A DNA stretch of 64,000 nt from positions 186,001 through 250,000 of the forward strand of contig NZ_SADT02000005.1 of the NCBI RefSeq assembly GCF_004016445.2. The letters are read 5' to 3'. Positions 8,159 through 16,094 of this stretch are shown piece after piece. The DNA comes from Mesorhizobium sp. M2E.F.Ca.ET.219.01.1.1. Lineage in GTDB: Bacteria > Pseudomonadota > Alphaproteobacteria > Rhizobiales > Rhizobiaceae. The notes beneath the pieces are model-generated. The model had not been told where the DNA came from. It did no database searches and saw only the letters and a list, made by a program, of their open reading frames with translations. The translations under genes were made by a program, and so were the position numbers. Position 1 is the first letter of the stretch. Every line of letters starts with the position of its first letter.

Positions 8159-9355
8159 TCACCCGATGGCGAGCCGCTCGGCGACGAACGTCGTTTCCGG
8201 CCTCTCATAGGACAGCCGCACGCTGTCGCGGCCGTTCCTTTTGGCCTTGTAGAGCGCTTCGTCGGCGCGCCGCATCAACGGCATCAGCCCTTCCCTGCCG
8301 GAGCGCGCGGCGACGCCGAAGCTGGCGGTGACCCTGGTGCCGGGCGGCAGGCCGTCGATCGCGCCGGCCGAATAGAAGGTACGGATCGCCTCGGCGAAGA
8401 GCCTTGCCGCAGCGAGATCGCTGAGCGGCAGAAGCACGGCGAACTCCTCGCCGCCGATGCGGCCGGCGGCTCCGCGCGCGCCGGTGGCGGAACTGAGCTT
8501 GGCGGCGAAGTCAGCGATCACCCGGTCGCCGGCCTCATGCCCGTGCCGGTCGTTCAGCGCCTTGAAGTGATCGAGATCGGCCAGCACCAGGGCGGCGGGA
8601 AAGCCGGCCTTGCCGCACTGATCGAGCAGCTGGATCGCCCGCTCCTCGAAGCCGCGGCGGTTGAGGATGCCGGAGAGCGGATCGGTGTGGGTCTCGGCCT
8701 TCAATGTCCTCACCACGTCGAGCGCCGCGGCCGTGAACAGGCTAAGCGCGGTCAGAAGCGACAAAAGCGCGTGCGAAAGCAGCGCCGTCGTCCAATAGGA
8801 CGAGCCGTAGAAACCGTCATAGCTGGGGAACGGCCCGTGCGCGATGACGACGACCAGCGTGCGGACGATGAAGTTCAGCCCCGACAACAGCGACAGCGCG
8901 AACAGGATCTTTTCGGTCGGGCCGTTGTTGCGAACCGTTCTGAGTTCCGCCGCGACCAACAGGCTGAGCGCGCCGAAACTGAAATTCATCCCAAGCACGC
9001 GCCAGGTGAGATCCGGCTGGACGAACATGAACCACAGGAAGGCGGCGAGCCCGCCGCCGGTGACGACGCCGATCCCGACAAAAGGCACGCGCCGTCCGTA
9101 GCGGGCGATGAGCGCGCTGGAAAGGCAGCAGGCCGCTATCGTGAAGCAGATGTTGGAAACGAGCTTGGTCAGCGCCATGCCGATCGGCAACGTGAAATAT
9201 TGCAGCAGGAACCCCGGCGCCGACAGGCAGTAGCTGGCGCCGAGCACAGCCAGATACGGCCGGTGGCGCTGATGGCACCATAGCACGAGGAACGCAGCGC
9301 CAAGCGCCAGCGCTATCGTCGGATTGAGCAGCGCTATGAGCAGACCGGTGTCCAA
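8159..9355 (-). CDS. Membrane-anchored diguanylate cyclase (GGDEF), paralogue
   Basis: A 398-residue protein with the same layout as its downstream neighbour: about seven hydrophobic segments in residues 5-215, then a GGDEF domain. DPLSGILNRRGFEERA, ADLDHFKALNDRHGHEAGD and an intact GGEEF predict an active diguanylate cyclase, and again no RxxD inhibitory site is visible before the motif. The start is a TTG at 9355, with GGGGAAAG about 12 bases upstream; this is less certain than the rest. The pair probably arose by tandem duplication, although the membrane halves have diverged strongly. Confidence 0.92.
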   Translation of the reverse strand: MDTGLLIALLNPTIALALGAAFLVLWCHQRHRPYLAVLGASYCLSAPGFLLQYFTLPIGMALTKLVSNICFTIAACCLSSALIARYGRRVPFVGIGVVTGGGLAAFLWFMFVQPDLTWRVLGMNFSFGALSLLVAAELRTVRNNGPTEKILFALSLLSGLNFIVRTLVVVIAHGPFPSYDGFYGSSYWTTALLSHALLSLLTALSLFTAAALDVVRTLKAETHTDPLSGILNRRGFEERAIQLLDQCGKAGFPAALVLADLDHFKALNDRHGHEAGDRVIADFAAKLSSATGARGAAGRIGGEEFAVLLPLSDLAAARLFAEAIRTFYSAGAIDGLPPGTRVTASFGVAARSGREGLMPLMRRADEALYKAKRNGRDSVRLSYERPETTFVAERLAIG

Positions 9356-9519
9356 AGGACTGCGACTTTCCCCAACTTACCCAAGGGGAGATACTAGGAC
9401 GCAAGCCCAAACAAGCGGTTAAGCCCTCCGACAGATAGGTCGCGAAACCATGCGGAACCGGGCTTGCCGGAGCGGCGTTGTCCGGCCAGACTGGAGACGC
9501 CAGACAGGAGACGATTGCG

Positions 9520-9825
9520 ATGGCCGACACGATCACTTTGACCGATCACGATGAAATCCGCTCCTGGGCGGCGGCGCGGGCCGGCTTTCCGGCCATTGTC
9601 GACGTATCGCCGGAGCCTGGCACGCAGGCCATGCTTCGCCTGGTGTTTGACCAGCAGGCCTATGAGGACGAGGACCGGCCGGAACGCCCGCCCAATGCCG
9701 GCGGCTACGAGCTGGTCGAATGGGACGAGTGGTTCAAGATTTTCGACGACCGCCAGCTGGCATTGGTCGTCGCCGCCGACGAACCCGGCCGGCGTGAGGA
9801 GTCTCACGAGATCGTTCGCAGGTAA
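9520..9825 (+). CDS. Small conserved protein of unknown function
   Basis: A 101-residue acidic soluble protein (MADTITLTDHDEIRSWAAAR ...). It has no signal peptide, membrane segment or cysteine pair. The ATG at 9520 has AGGAG ten bases upstream, and codon use resembles the neighbouring genes, so it is very likely real. The composition, with EDEDRPERPP and WDEWFKIFDD segments, gives no family I can name. It stands alone, divergent from the diguanylate cyclase pair. Confidence 0.72.
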   Translation: MADTITLTDHDEIRSWAAARAGFPAIVDVSPEPGTQAMLRLVFDQQAYEDEDRPERPPNAGGYELVEWDEWFKIFDDRQLALVVAADEPGRREESHEIVRR

Positions 9826-9906
9826 GTTCCCGGCACGGAAATTTCGGCCTGTCGGATATGCTGCGTTGGCATGCCTTGGCGATTGGCCGGAACGCCCATC
9901 GCAATC

Positions 9907-10090
9907 GTCATCCACGGGCGAAGCAAGGAGCGAAGCGACGCGGCGCAGACCCGAGGATCCATGCCGTAACCTCAAGGCGCTGCAACAGTGCAGAATTCTG
10001 CTCCGCTGCACCCTTCGATCGAGGTAACGGCATGGATTCCAGGGTCTCCGCGACGGAGCTTACGCTCCTGCTTCGCCCTGGAATGACGAC
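9907..10090. repeat. Palindromic repeat family B, copy 1
   Basis: Fills most of the 336-bp gap between the gene ending at 9825 and leuC. The outer ends CGTCATCCACGGGCGAAGC and GCTTCGCCCTGGAATGACG are inverted. The inner core has GAGGATCCATGCCGTAAC facing GTAACGGCATGGATTCC. Three more copies are in this window. No gene is visible in the gap. Confidence 0.85.
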
Positions 10091-10161
10091 GTTGGGGAGA
10101 CTTCGGCTAATCCCCAGCGCTTGCGCTGATTCCGACCCTTCCTGCTTTCCAAGCTAGGCGC

Positions 10162-11571
10162 TTACTTCCAGTCGCGGATGTCGACGAAATGGCCGGCGAT
10201 CGCGGCGGCCGCGGCCATGGCCGGCGACACCAGATGGGTGCGACCCTTGAAGCCCTGGCGACCCTCGAAGTTGCGGTTCGAGGTCGAGGCGCAGCGTTCA
10301 TGCGGCTTCAGCCGGTCGTCGTTCATGGCCAGGCACATCGAGCAGCCCGGCTCACGCCAGTCGAAGCCCGCGGCGACGAAGATCTTGTCCAGTCCTTCGG
10401 CCTCGGCCTGCTCCTTGACCAGGCCGGAGCCCGGCACGATCATGGCGTTGACGCGCGGATTGACCTTCTTGCCCTCGACCACCTTGGCGGCGGCGCGCAG
10501 GTCCTCGATGCGGCCGTTGGTGCAGGAACCGATGAAGACGCGGTCGAGCGCGATGTCGGTGATCTTGGTTCCAGGCGTCAGGCCCATATATTCCAGTGCC
10601 CGATGCTTCGAGGAACGCTTGGTCTCGTCCGTGATGTCGTCGGGATTCGGCACGATGCCCTGCACCGAGACGACGTCCTCCGGCGAGGAGCCCCAGGAGA
10701 CGATCGGCGGCAGCTTCGCTGCGTCGAGCACGATCACCTTGTCGAAATGCGCGCCTTCGTCCGACTTGAGCGTCTTCCAGTAGGCAAGCGCCGCATCCCA
10801 CGCCGCGCCCTTGGGCGCGCGCGGCTTGTCCTTGACATAGGCGAAGGTCGTCTCGTCCGGCGCGATCAGCCCGGCGCGCGCGCCCGCCTCGATCGACATG
10901 TTGCAGATCGTCATGCGGCCTTCCATCGACAGCGAGCGGATCGCTTCGCCCGCATATTCGATGACGTAGCCGGTGCCGCCGGCCGTGCCGATCTCGCCGA
11001 TGATGGCCAGGATGATGTCCTTGGCGGTGACGCCTTCAGGCAACTGGCCGTCGACGCGCACGAGCATATTCTTGGCCTTGCGCTGGATCAGCGTCTGGGT
11101 GGCGAGCACATGCTCGACCTCAGACGTGCCGATGCCATGCGCGAGCGCGCCGAAGGCGCCGTGCGTGGAGGTATGGCTGTCGCCGCAGACGATGGTCATG
11201 CCGGGCAGGGTGAAGCCCTGCTCGGGCCCGATGATGTGGACGATGCCCTGGCGGATGTCGTTCTCGGAATAATATTCGATGCCGAAATCCTTGGCGTTCC
11301 TGGCCAGCGCCTCGACCTGGATGCGGCTTTCCTCGTTCTTGATGCCGAACTTGCGCTCGGGCGAGGTCGACACGTTGTGGTCGACCACGGCCAGCGTCTT
11401 TTCCGGATGGCGAACCTTGCGGTTCGACATGCGCAGGCCTTCGAAGGCCTGCGGGCTGGTAACCTCGTGCACCAGATGGCGGTCGATATAGAGCAGGCAG
11501 GTGCCGTCGTCCTGGCGGTCGACGACGTGGTCGTCGAAGATCTTGTCGTAGAGGGTGCGCGGTGCGCTCAT
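10162..11571 (-). CDS. leuC: 3-isopropylmalate dehydratase large subunit
   Basis: The 469-residue LeuC isomerises 2- and 3-isopropylmalate in leucine synthesis, together with LeuD, which is not in this window. It belongs to the aconitase superfamily. The iron-sulfur ligands are visible in IGSCTNGRIEDL and EPGCSMCLAMN, and the N terminus MSAPRTLYDKIFDDHVV is typical. GDSHTSTHGAFGALAHGIGTSEVEHV is the conserved substrate region. Length matches the family exactly. Confidence 0.97.
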   Translation of the reverse strand: MSAPRTLYDKIFDDHVVDRQDDGTCLLYIDRHLVHEVTSPQAFEGLRMSNRKVRHPEKTLAVVDHNVSTSPERKFGIKNEESRIQVEALARNAKDFGIEYYSENDIRQGIVHIIGPEQGFTLPGMTIVCGDSHTSTHGAFGALAHGIGTSEVEHVLATQTLIQRKAKNMLVRVDGQLPEGVTAKDIILAIIGEIGTAGGTGYVIEYAGEAIRSLSMEGRMTICNMSIEAGARAGLIAPDETTFAYVKDKPRAPKGAAWDAALAYWKTLKSDEGAHFDKVIVLDAAKLPPIVSWGSSPEDVVSVQGIVPNPDDITDETKRSSKHRALEYMGLTPGTKITDIALDRVFIGSCTNGRIEDLRAAAKVVEGKKVNPRVNAMIVPGSGLVKEQAEAEGLDKIFVAAGFDWREPGCSMCLAMNDDRLKPHERCASTSNRNFEGRQGFKGRTHLVSPAMAAAAAIAGHFVDIRDWK

Positions 11572-11810
11572 GTGCGTAAATCCGTCGATATGAGAATGGG
11601 AAAAGCACGCCGGCCATCCGGCGCGAAGACTGCGATCGGTCGGGTCAGTTAAGTCGGCTGGTCAGCGCGCCGCAAACGCGCGCGGAGAAACGCGACGGCA
11701 GGCGCTTCCTGTCCTGCAGCACGAAACCCTTATAGGCCGGATCGCTGAAAAGCTTTTCCATGGCGGCGTAGATAGCAATGTTTTGGCTTTTCGGCAATTG
11801 CGGCGGGGAT

Positions 11811-12030
11811 CTGGTTCCTCGCCCCACGAAGTGGGGAGAGGTGGCCCGGCGAAGCCGGGACGGAGAGGGGCCAGCGCGGCGCCTGGAGTTTTTAAGCCTC
11901 TTAACCGCCTGGAGCCCATCAATCTTGTGCCTTGTCTTGCAGCGGCTCTGGTGTCGCGGAGGTCGCCCCCCGCTCCGTCCCGGCTTCGCCGGGCCACCTC
12001 TCCCCCGCTTTCGCGGGGGCGAGGAACTGG
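11811..12030. repeat. Palindromic repeat family F
   Basis: The main content of the 470-bp gap between leuC and the methyltransferase gene. CTGGTTCCTCGCCCC at one end faces GGGGGCGAGGAACTGG at the other. Inside, GGTGGCCCGGCGAAGCCGGG faces CCCGGCTTCGCCGGGCCACC. The central ~90 bp are unique in this window. It resembles family A in design (nested hairpins in each arm) but not in sequence. A 38-codon frame beside it (11645-11761, minus strand) has no recognisable product. Confidence 0.8.
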
Positions 12031-12041
12031 CGCCCAGCTAT

Positions 12042-12692
12042 TCACATCACCTCGAACACAAACGTCTTCACCAGCGCTTCCGGATCGCCGATGGCGTAGC
12101 AGCGGAACCACGGGCTCTGCTCGACCAGCCGCCATTTTCCCGCCTGCGCGAGCTCATCGAACACCGCCTGGAACCCGTCGCTCTCGAAGACCCGGTCGCG
12201 CACGGTGAAGATGGCATGACCGCCGGCCTTCGTGATGCGCACCAGCTCGTGCAGGCCGGTGGCCGGCGCGTGGCCGATGGTGAAGACGCCGGTAGAGAAG
12301 AAGGCGCGAAAATGCCGGTCGGGCCAGGGCAGCGGGCCGCCGAGCATCGCTTGCTTCAGCTCGCTATAGGCCGGCTTGCCACCGGCCTGGCGGCTGCCGG
12401 CGAGCTTCAGCATGTCGTCGGAAAGGTCGAGGCCGGCAATGTCGCCATAGCCCAGCGCCTTCAGCGACGGACCCGACAGGCCGGTGCCGCAACCGGCGTC
12501 GAGCAGCGGACCTTCGCCGGCCGGCACATGCCGCGCTACCCAGGCCGTGATCAGGAACGGCAGAAGGTAGCCGAGCGAGGCGGTCTCGCTGTCATAGGTC
12601 GCGGCCCAGTCGGCATAGGCCTTGGCAAGCCCTTCCGGCGAGTCGGCCGAATAGACGGAATCCAGCGCCGCATTGGCCTTGTCGAAATTCAT
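12042..12692 (-). CDS. Class I SAM-dependent methyltransferase
   Basis: A 216-residue soluble enzyme with the SAM-binding motif PLLDAGCGTGLSGPSL (motif I) and IAGLDLSDDMLKLA (motif II), i.e. a Rossmann-like class I methyltransferase. The N-terminal segment AYADWAATYDSE is common in the UbiE-like/methyltransf_25 group. The substrate cannot be told from sequence. The next gene upstream on this strand is an ABC permease, but the 58-bp spacing does not prove an operon. Confidence 0.9.
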   Translation of the reverse strand: MNFDKANAALDSVYSADSPEGLAKAYADWAATYDSETASLGYLLPFLITAWVARHVPAGEGPLLDAGCGTGLSGPSLKALGYGDIAGLDLSDDMLKLAGSRQAGGKPAYSELKQAMLGGPLPWPDRHFRAFFSTGVFTIGHAPATGLHELVRITKAGGHAIFTVRDRVFESDGFQAVFDELAQAGKWRLVEQSPWFRCYAIGDPEALVKTFVFEVM

Positions 12693-12750
12693 GGGGCGTC
12701 TCCTCCGCGCTGATGGGCGGAGGGATCGTAACGCGGACTTTTGCTGCCGG

Positions 12751-13566
12751 CTATTCCCTGTGTTGCCGGCGCAGGCGCTGCTCCAGCGCCCGCAGCGCCA
12801 GCGACAGGCCGACGGTCAGGATCAGGTAAATATAGGCAACGATCGAATAGGTCTCGAAGAAGCGGAACGAGCCGGCGGCATAGACCTTGCCCATCTGGGT
12901 GATGTCGGCGACGCCGAGCACCGAGACCAGAGAAGAATCCTTGACCATGGCGACGAAGTCGTTGCCGAGCGGCGGCAGGATCATGCGGATCGCCTGCGGA
13001 AACACGATCAGTCTAAAACGCTGCGCCCGGCTGAGCCCGAGCGCCTTGGCGGCTTCGATCTGGCCTTTCTCGACCGATTGGATGCCGGCGCGGAACACCT
13101 CCGAGATGAAGGCCGAGTAGCCGATGGTCAGAGCCATGATGGCGCGCCACAGAAGCGATACGTCGCGCACCAGGAGTTCGCCCAACAGCCCGGCGCTCTG
13201 CAGCGGCGCGGTCAGCGCGTTCCACGCCGCGACGAGGGCCGGCGCGCCGGCAAAGGCGATCCAGAACAACAGCACCAGGATCGGCACGCCGCGGATGATC
13301 TCGACATAGAAGCGCGCGATCTGACGCAGCCACTGCGATCCCGACAGCGCCATCAGCGCGATGCCGAGCCCGAGCGCGGAGGCCAGCGCAAAGGCGACCG
13401 CGGTGACGAAGATGGTGATGCCGATGCCCTTGGCAACGGTGGCGAAGACCTGCGCATAGAGATCGCTGGACGCGATGGCAAGCGCCGCGGCCAATGCGAG
13501 GACGAGCGCGGCGGCAAGCCACCACGGGAATTCGGGTTTGGTGATGGTGGTAGCGGGTGTCGGCAT
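12751..13566 (-). CDS. Polar amino-acid ABC transporter permease
   Basis: A 271-residue inner-membrane permease of the HisM/GlnP type. TVAKGIGITIFVTAVAFALAS, FYVEIIRGVPILVLLFWI and the EAA-loop segment EAAKALGLSRAQRFRLIVFP that docks the ATPase are visible. The periplasmic binding-protein gene lies upstream on the same strand, separated by repeat A copy 3. No second permease or ATPase gene is present nearby, so the ATP-binding subunit must be encoded elsewhere or shared. Confidence 0.93.
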   Translation of the reverse strand: MPTPATTITKPEFPWWLAAALVLALAAALAIASSDLYAQVFATVAKGIGITIFVTAVAFALASALGLGIALMALSGSQWLRQIARFYVEIIRGVPILVLLFWIAFAGAPALVAAWNALTAPLQSAGLLGELLVRDVSLLWRAIMALTIGYSAFISEVFRAGIQSVEKGQIEAAKALGLSRAQRFRLIVFPQAIRMILPPLGNDFVAMVKDSSLVSVLGVADITQMGKVYAAGSFRFFETYSIVAYIYLILTVGLSLALRALEQRLRRQHRE

Positions 13567-13610
13567 CAGGCGGTGCCAGCAAGATAATTGCGAAGGTCGC
13601 GTTCCGGCAC

Positions 13611-13764
13611 ACCCCCCTCTGCCCTGCCGGGCATCTCCCCCGCAAGGGGGGAGATTGGCAGCTTCACCGCCGCTTTGCCTTCAACGTTGGAGATTGGCGA
13701 AAGCCGACGCGACATCCGATCTCCCCCCTTGCGGGGGAGATGTCCGGCAGGACAGAGGGGGGTG
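13611..13764. repeat. Palindromic repeat family A, copy 3
   Basis: Arms CTGCCCTGCCGGGCATCTCC and GGAGATGTCCGGCAGGACAG, with the shared centre TTGGAGATTGGCGAAAGCCG. It lies between the binding-protein gene and the permease gene of the same transporter, where it may lower read-through or set different mRNA levels. Confidence 0.85.
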
Positions 13765-13826
13765 TGAAGGAATGAGGCCTTTGGATACTCAGCCCCGCTG
13801 TCGCGCATCATTGGCAACAACAGCGC

Positions 13827-14624
13827 TCACTGCCCCATCTTGTAATCGAGGAACCACTTCTTGTTGAGCTTGTCCAACGTGCCGTCGGCCTTGAGCGAGG
13901 CGATGGCGGCGTTGACCGGCTTCACCAGGTCCGAGCCCTTGGGAAAGATGAAGCCGAAGTCCTCGGTGCCAAGCGGGCCGCCGATCAGCTTCAGCTTGCC
14001 TTCGGAGGCGTCGACATAGCCCTTGCCGGCGGTGCCGTCGGTCAGCACCACGTCGACGTCGCCCGCTTTGAGCGCCTGCACGGTGGCGCCGAACGTCTCG
14101 AACAGCTTGATGCGCGGGTTCTGCTCGTTGCCGTCGAGCACGCTATAGACGGCGGTGTAGAAGGGCGTGGTGCCCGGCTGGGCGCCGATCAGCCCATCTT
14201 TGAAGGCGCCAAAACTCTTGGCGTCGGTGAAGCGGCTTTCGTCGCCGCGCACCAGCATGAACTGCTCCGAGCGCATATAGGGATCGGAGAAGTCGACCTT
14301 CTCCTTGCGGTCGTCCTTGATGGTGATGCCGGTCATGCCGATGTTGTACTGGTTGTCGGAAACCGCCTGGATCATCGCGTCCCAGGAGGTGTTCTGGTAT
14401 TCGACCTTGAAGTTCAGGCGCTTGGCGATCTCGTCCATCGCGTCATATTCCCAGCCGATCTGCTTGCCGGTCTTCTTGTCGATGAACTGCAGCGGCGGAT
14501 AGGCGTTTTCCGTCACCACCACGACCTTCTTGCCGCCGAGGTCGGGCAGATTGTCGGCGAGCGCGGCGACAGGCGCGAGAAGGCAGGCCACCATGGCGGC
14601 CAGCAGCAATTTCGACTTGGTCAT
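13827..14624 (-). CDS. Amino-acid ABC transporter substrate-binding protein
   Basis: A 265-residue periplasmic binding protein (family 3 solute-binding). Signal peptide LLLAAMVACLLAPVAALADN is cleaved near residue 23. Family motifs are VVVTENAYPPLQFIDKKTGK, GWEYDAMDEIAKRL and GMTGITIKDDRKEKVDFSDPY. The ATG at 14624 follows CGGAG; the longer upstream frame (to 15164) is antisense to ohrR and is rejected. It is paired with the permease at 12751-13566. The ligand is probably a polar amino acid; the exact one is not determinable here. Confidence 0.94.
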   Translation of the reverse strand: MTKSKLLLAAMVACLLAPVAALADNLPDLGGKKVVVVTENAYPPLQFIDKKTGKQIGWEYDAMDEIAKRLNFKVEYQNTSWDAMIQAVSDNQYNIGMTGITIKDDRKEKVDFSDPYMRSEQFMLVRGDESRFTDAKSFGAFKDGLIGAQPGTTPFYTAVYSVLDGNEQNPRIKLFETFGATVQALKAGDVDVVLTDGTAGKGYVDASEGKLKLIGGPLGTEDFGFIFPKGSDLVKPVNAAIASLKADGTLDKLNKKWFLDYKMGQ

Positions 14625-14688
14625 GACAAATCTCCGAAGGTGCGACCGCTGCAATTTCGCGGCCTGAGAAAATCCGGCGCCGACTTTA

Positions 14689-14755
14689 GAGCAATTCCAG
14701 GAAAAGTGTGAAGCGGTTTTCCGTCCGGAATTGCGTAAAAACAAAGAGATAGAGC
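14689..14755. repeat. Repeat family C, copy 2
   Basis: GAGCAATTCCAGGAAAAGTG ... TTTTCCGTCCGGAATTGCG followed by AAAACAAAGAGATAGAG, nearly identical to copy 1 at 6222. It lies upstream of the binding-protein gene and downstream of ohrR. Confidence 0.85.
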
Positions 14756-14854
14756 TTGCCGCAAGCGCCTTGCAAGCCGGTCTGCTGCGACGTTGCGCGC
14801 TATACGCAAATCCAATGCTCTTCGGAAATGGTTTTGTGGATGGCCGTTGCCGGA

Positions 14855-15355
14855 TCAGTCCTGATCGGCCGTGGCCTCGCGCAACCCGGCTACCAGACGC
14901 GTCAGCGTTCCGTGCAGGGCCTTGAGCTCGGCCCGGTCCAAAGGCATGGCGCAGCTCAGCCCATCCTGCACGTCCTTCATCTTCGCCCGCAGCGCCTGGC
15001 CCTTGGCAGTCGGTTCGACCAGGACCCGGCGCTCGTCGGCGGCGTCGCGCCGGCGTGTCACGAAGCCGCCCGCTTCCATGCGCTTGATCAGCGGCGTCAG
15101 CGTCGCCGAATCGAGCCCGAGTGCCGCGCCGAGCTCGCCGATCGTGCTCGGCGAATGCTGCCACAGCGCCAGCATCGCCAGATATTGCGGATAGGTGAGG
15201 CCGAGCGGATCAAGCAGCGGCCGGTAGAGCTTGGTCATCAGCCCGCTCGCCGAATAGAGCGCGAAGCAGAGCTGCTGGTCGAGGCGCGGTACCACAACTG
15301 CCCCGGCGGTATCCGCCGGGACATCCATAGCTCGAATCTCCGTTTCAGTCGTCAT
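14855..15355 (-). CDS. ohrR: MarR-family organic hydroperoxide repressor
   Basis: A 166-residue MarR/OhrR regulator. The peroxide-sensing cysteine region is QQLCFALYSASGLMTKLY, where the N-terminal Cys is the known reactive residue of OhrR. The winged-helix part is TIGELGAALGLDSATLTPLIK with wing residues RRRDAADERRVLV. The start overlaps the stop of ohr by four bases (ATGA), so the two form one operon. It presumably represses the ohr promoter by binding the 8-9-8 palindrome at 15804-15828. Confidence 0.94.
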   Translation of the reverse strand: MTTETEIRAMDVPADTAGAVVVPRLDQQLCFALYSASGLMTKLYRPLLDPLGLTYPQYLAMLALWQHSPSTIGELGAALGLDSATLTPLIKRMEAGGFVTRRRDAADERRVLVEPTAKGQALRAKMKDVQDGLSCAMPLDRAELKALHGTLTRLVAGLREATADQD

Positions 15356-15786
15356 GCTGCCTTTGCCGGAAGCGCCGTGGTGGACAGCGCCACATCGATA
15401 TTGCCCCGGATGGCGTTGGAATAGGGGCAGATCTTGTGCGCTTCCGATACAAGCGCCTCGGCACCTGCCTGATCAAGCCCCTTGATTTCAGCCGCCAGCG
15501 CGACGCCGAGCTTGAAGCCGCCCTGGTCGTTCGGATGGAGACTCACCGTGGACGTGACCGAAGCGTCCTGCAGCGGCAGCTTCTGCTGGCGCGCAACGAA
15601 GCGCACCGCGCTCTCGAAGCAGGCGGCGTAGCCGACCGCGAAAAGCTGTTCCGGATTGGTGGCGCCGCCCTTGCCGCCGAGCTCCTTCGGCATCGCAAGG
15701 TCGACCTTGAGCAGGCCGTCGCTGGTTTCGCCGTGACCGTTGCGGCCGCCGCTGACGTGAGCCTGAGCGGTGTAGAGTGCAGACAT
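15352..15786 (-). CDS. ohr: Organic hydroperoxide resistance protein
   Basis: The 144-residue Ohr reduces organic hydroperoxides with a thiol mechanism. The catalytic cysteines are in GYAACFESAV and HKICPYSNAI. ALYTAQAHVSGGRNGHGETSDG is the canonical N terminus. I chose the ATG at 15786, six bases after GGAG; in-frame ATGs at 15792 and 15798 overlap or precede the Shine-Dalgarno. It is the first gene of ohr-ohrR, directly downstream of a good sigma-70 promoter and operator. Confidence 0.96.
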   Translation of the reverse strand: MSALYTAQAHVSGGRNGHGETSDGLLKVDLAMPKELGGKGGATNPEQLFAVGYAACFESAVRFVARQQKLPLQDASVTSTVSLHPNDQGGFKLGVALAAEIKGLDQAGAEALVSEAHKICPYSNAIRGNIDVALSTTALPAKAA

Positions 15787-15803
15787 CTTCATCTCCATTT
15801 GAT

Positions 15804-15828
15804 TTGTACACGATTATTTAGTGTACAA
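15804..15828. promoter_or_regulatory. OhrR operator candidate (perfect 8-9-8 palindrome)
   Basis: TTGTACAC and GTGTACAA are perfect inverted octamers separated by nine bases. The site lies 18 bp upstream of the ohr start codon and covers the -10 region of the predicted promoter. This is the expected place for OhrR repression; OhrR and MarR proteins bind such palindromes. Binding is inferred. Confidence 0.75.
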
Positions 15829-15844
15829 GATAATTGGATGTCAA
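15815..15844 (-). promoter_or_regulatory. Sigma-70-type promoter of ohr-ohrR
   Basis: On the minus strand TTGACA (15844-15839) is followed after 18 bases by TAAATA (15820-15815). The spacing and match are good, and the -10 lies within the OhrR palindrome, so bound repressor would block polymerase. Confidence 0.65.
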
Positions 15845-15853
15845 CCCCGTTTT

Positions 15854-16033
15854 CGTCGTCCGCGGGCGGAGCGCCGCGCAGCGGCGCGCAGACCCGAGGA
15901 TCCATGCCGTGACGTCGACGCGCCGCAGCGATGCGGAATTCTGCTCCGCTGCACTCTACGCTCGAGGTCACGGCATGGATTCCAGGGTCTTCGCGACGGA
16001 GCTTCGCTCCTGCTCCGCCCTCGAATGGCGACG
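15854..16033. repeat. Palindromic repeat family B, copy 2
   Basis: Fills the gap between the ohr promoter and rplS. Core GAGGATCCATGCCGTGACG faces GGTCACGGCATGGATTCC. The outer arms CGTCGTCCGCGGGCGGAGC and GCTCCGCCCTCGAATGGCG are inverted. Confidence 0.85.
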
Positions 16034-16040
16034 TATTGCC

Positions 16041-16070
16041 AAAACGAAAAAGGCGGCCGAAGCCGCCTTT
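16041..16070 (-). terminator. Rho-independent terminator of rplS
   Basis: On the minus strand AAAGGCGGCTTCGGCCGCCT forms a strong stem with a UUCG-type tetraloop and is followed by TTTTTCGTTTT. It lies 25 bp after the rplS stop. Confidence 0.85.
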
Positions 16071-16094
16071 CCAAACCAATGCTATTGAAGCGCC

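Noticed and set aside
11645..11761. 38-codon minus-strand frame upstream of leuC as a leucine leader peptide
   Set aside because: It has three leucines but no leucine run, and no attenuator hairpin was seen between it and leuC.
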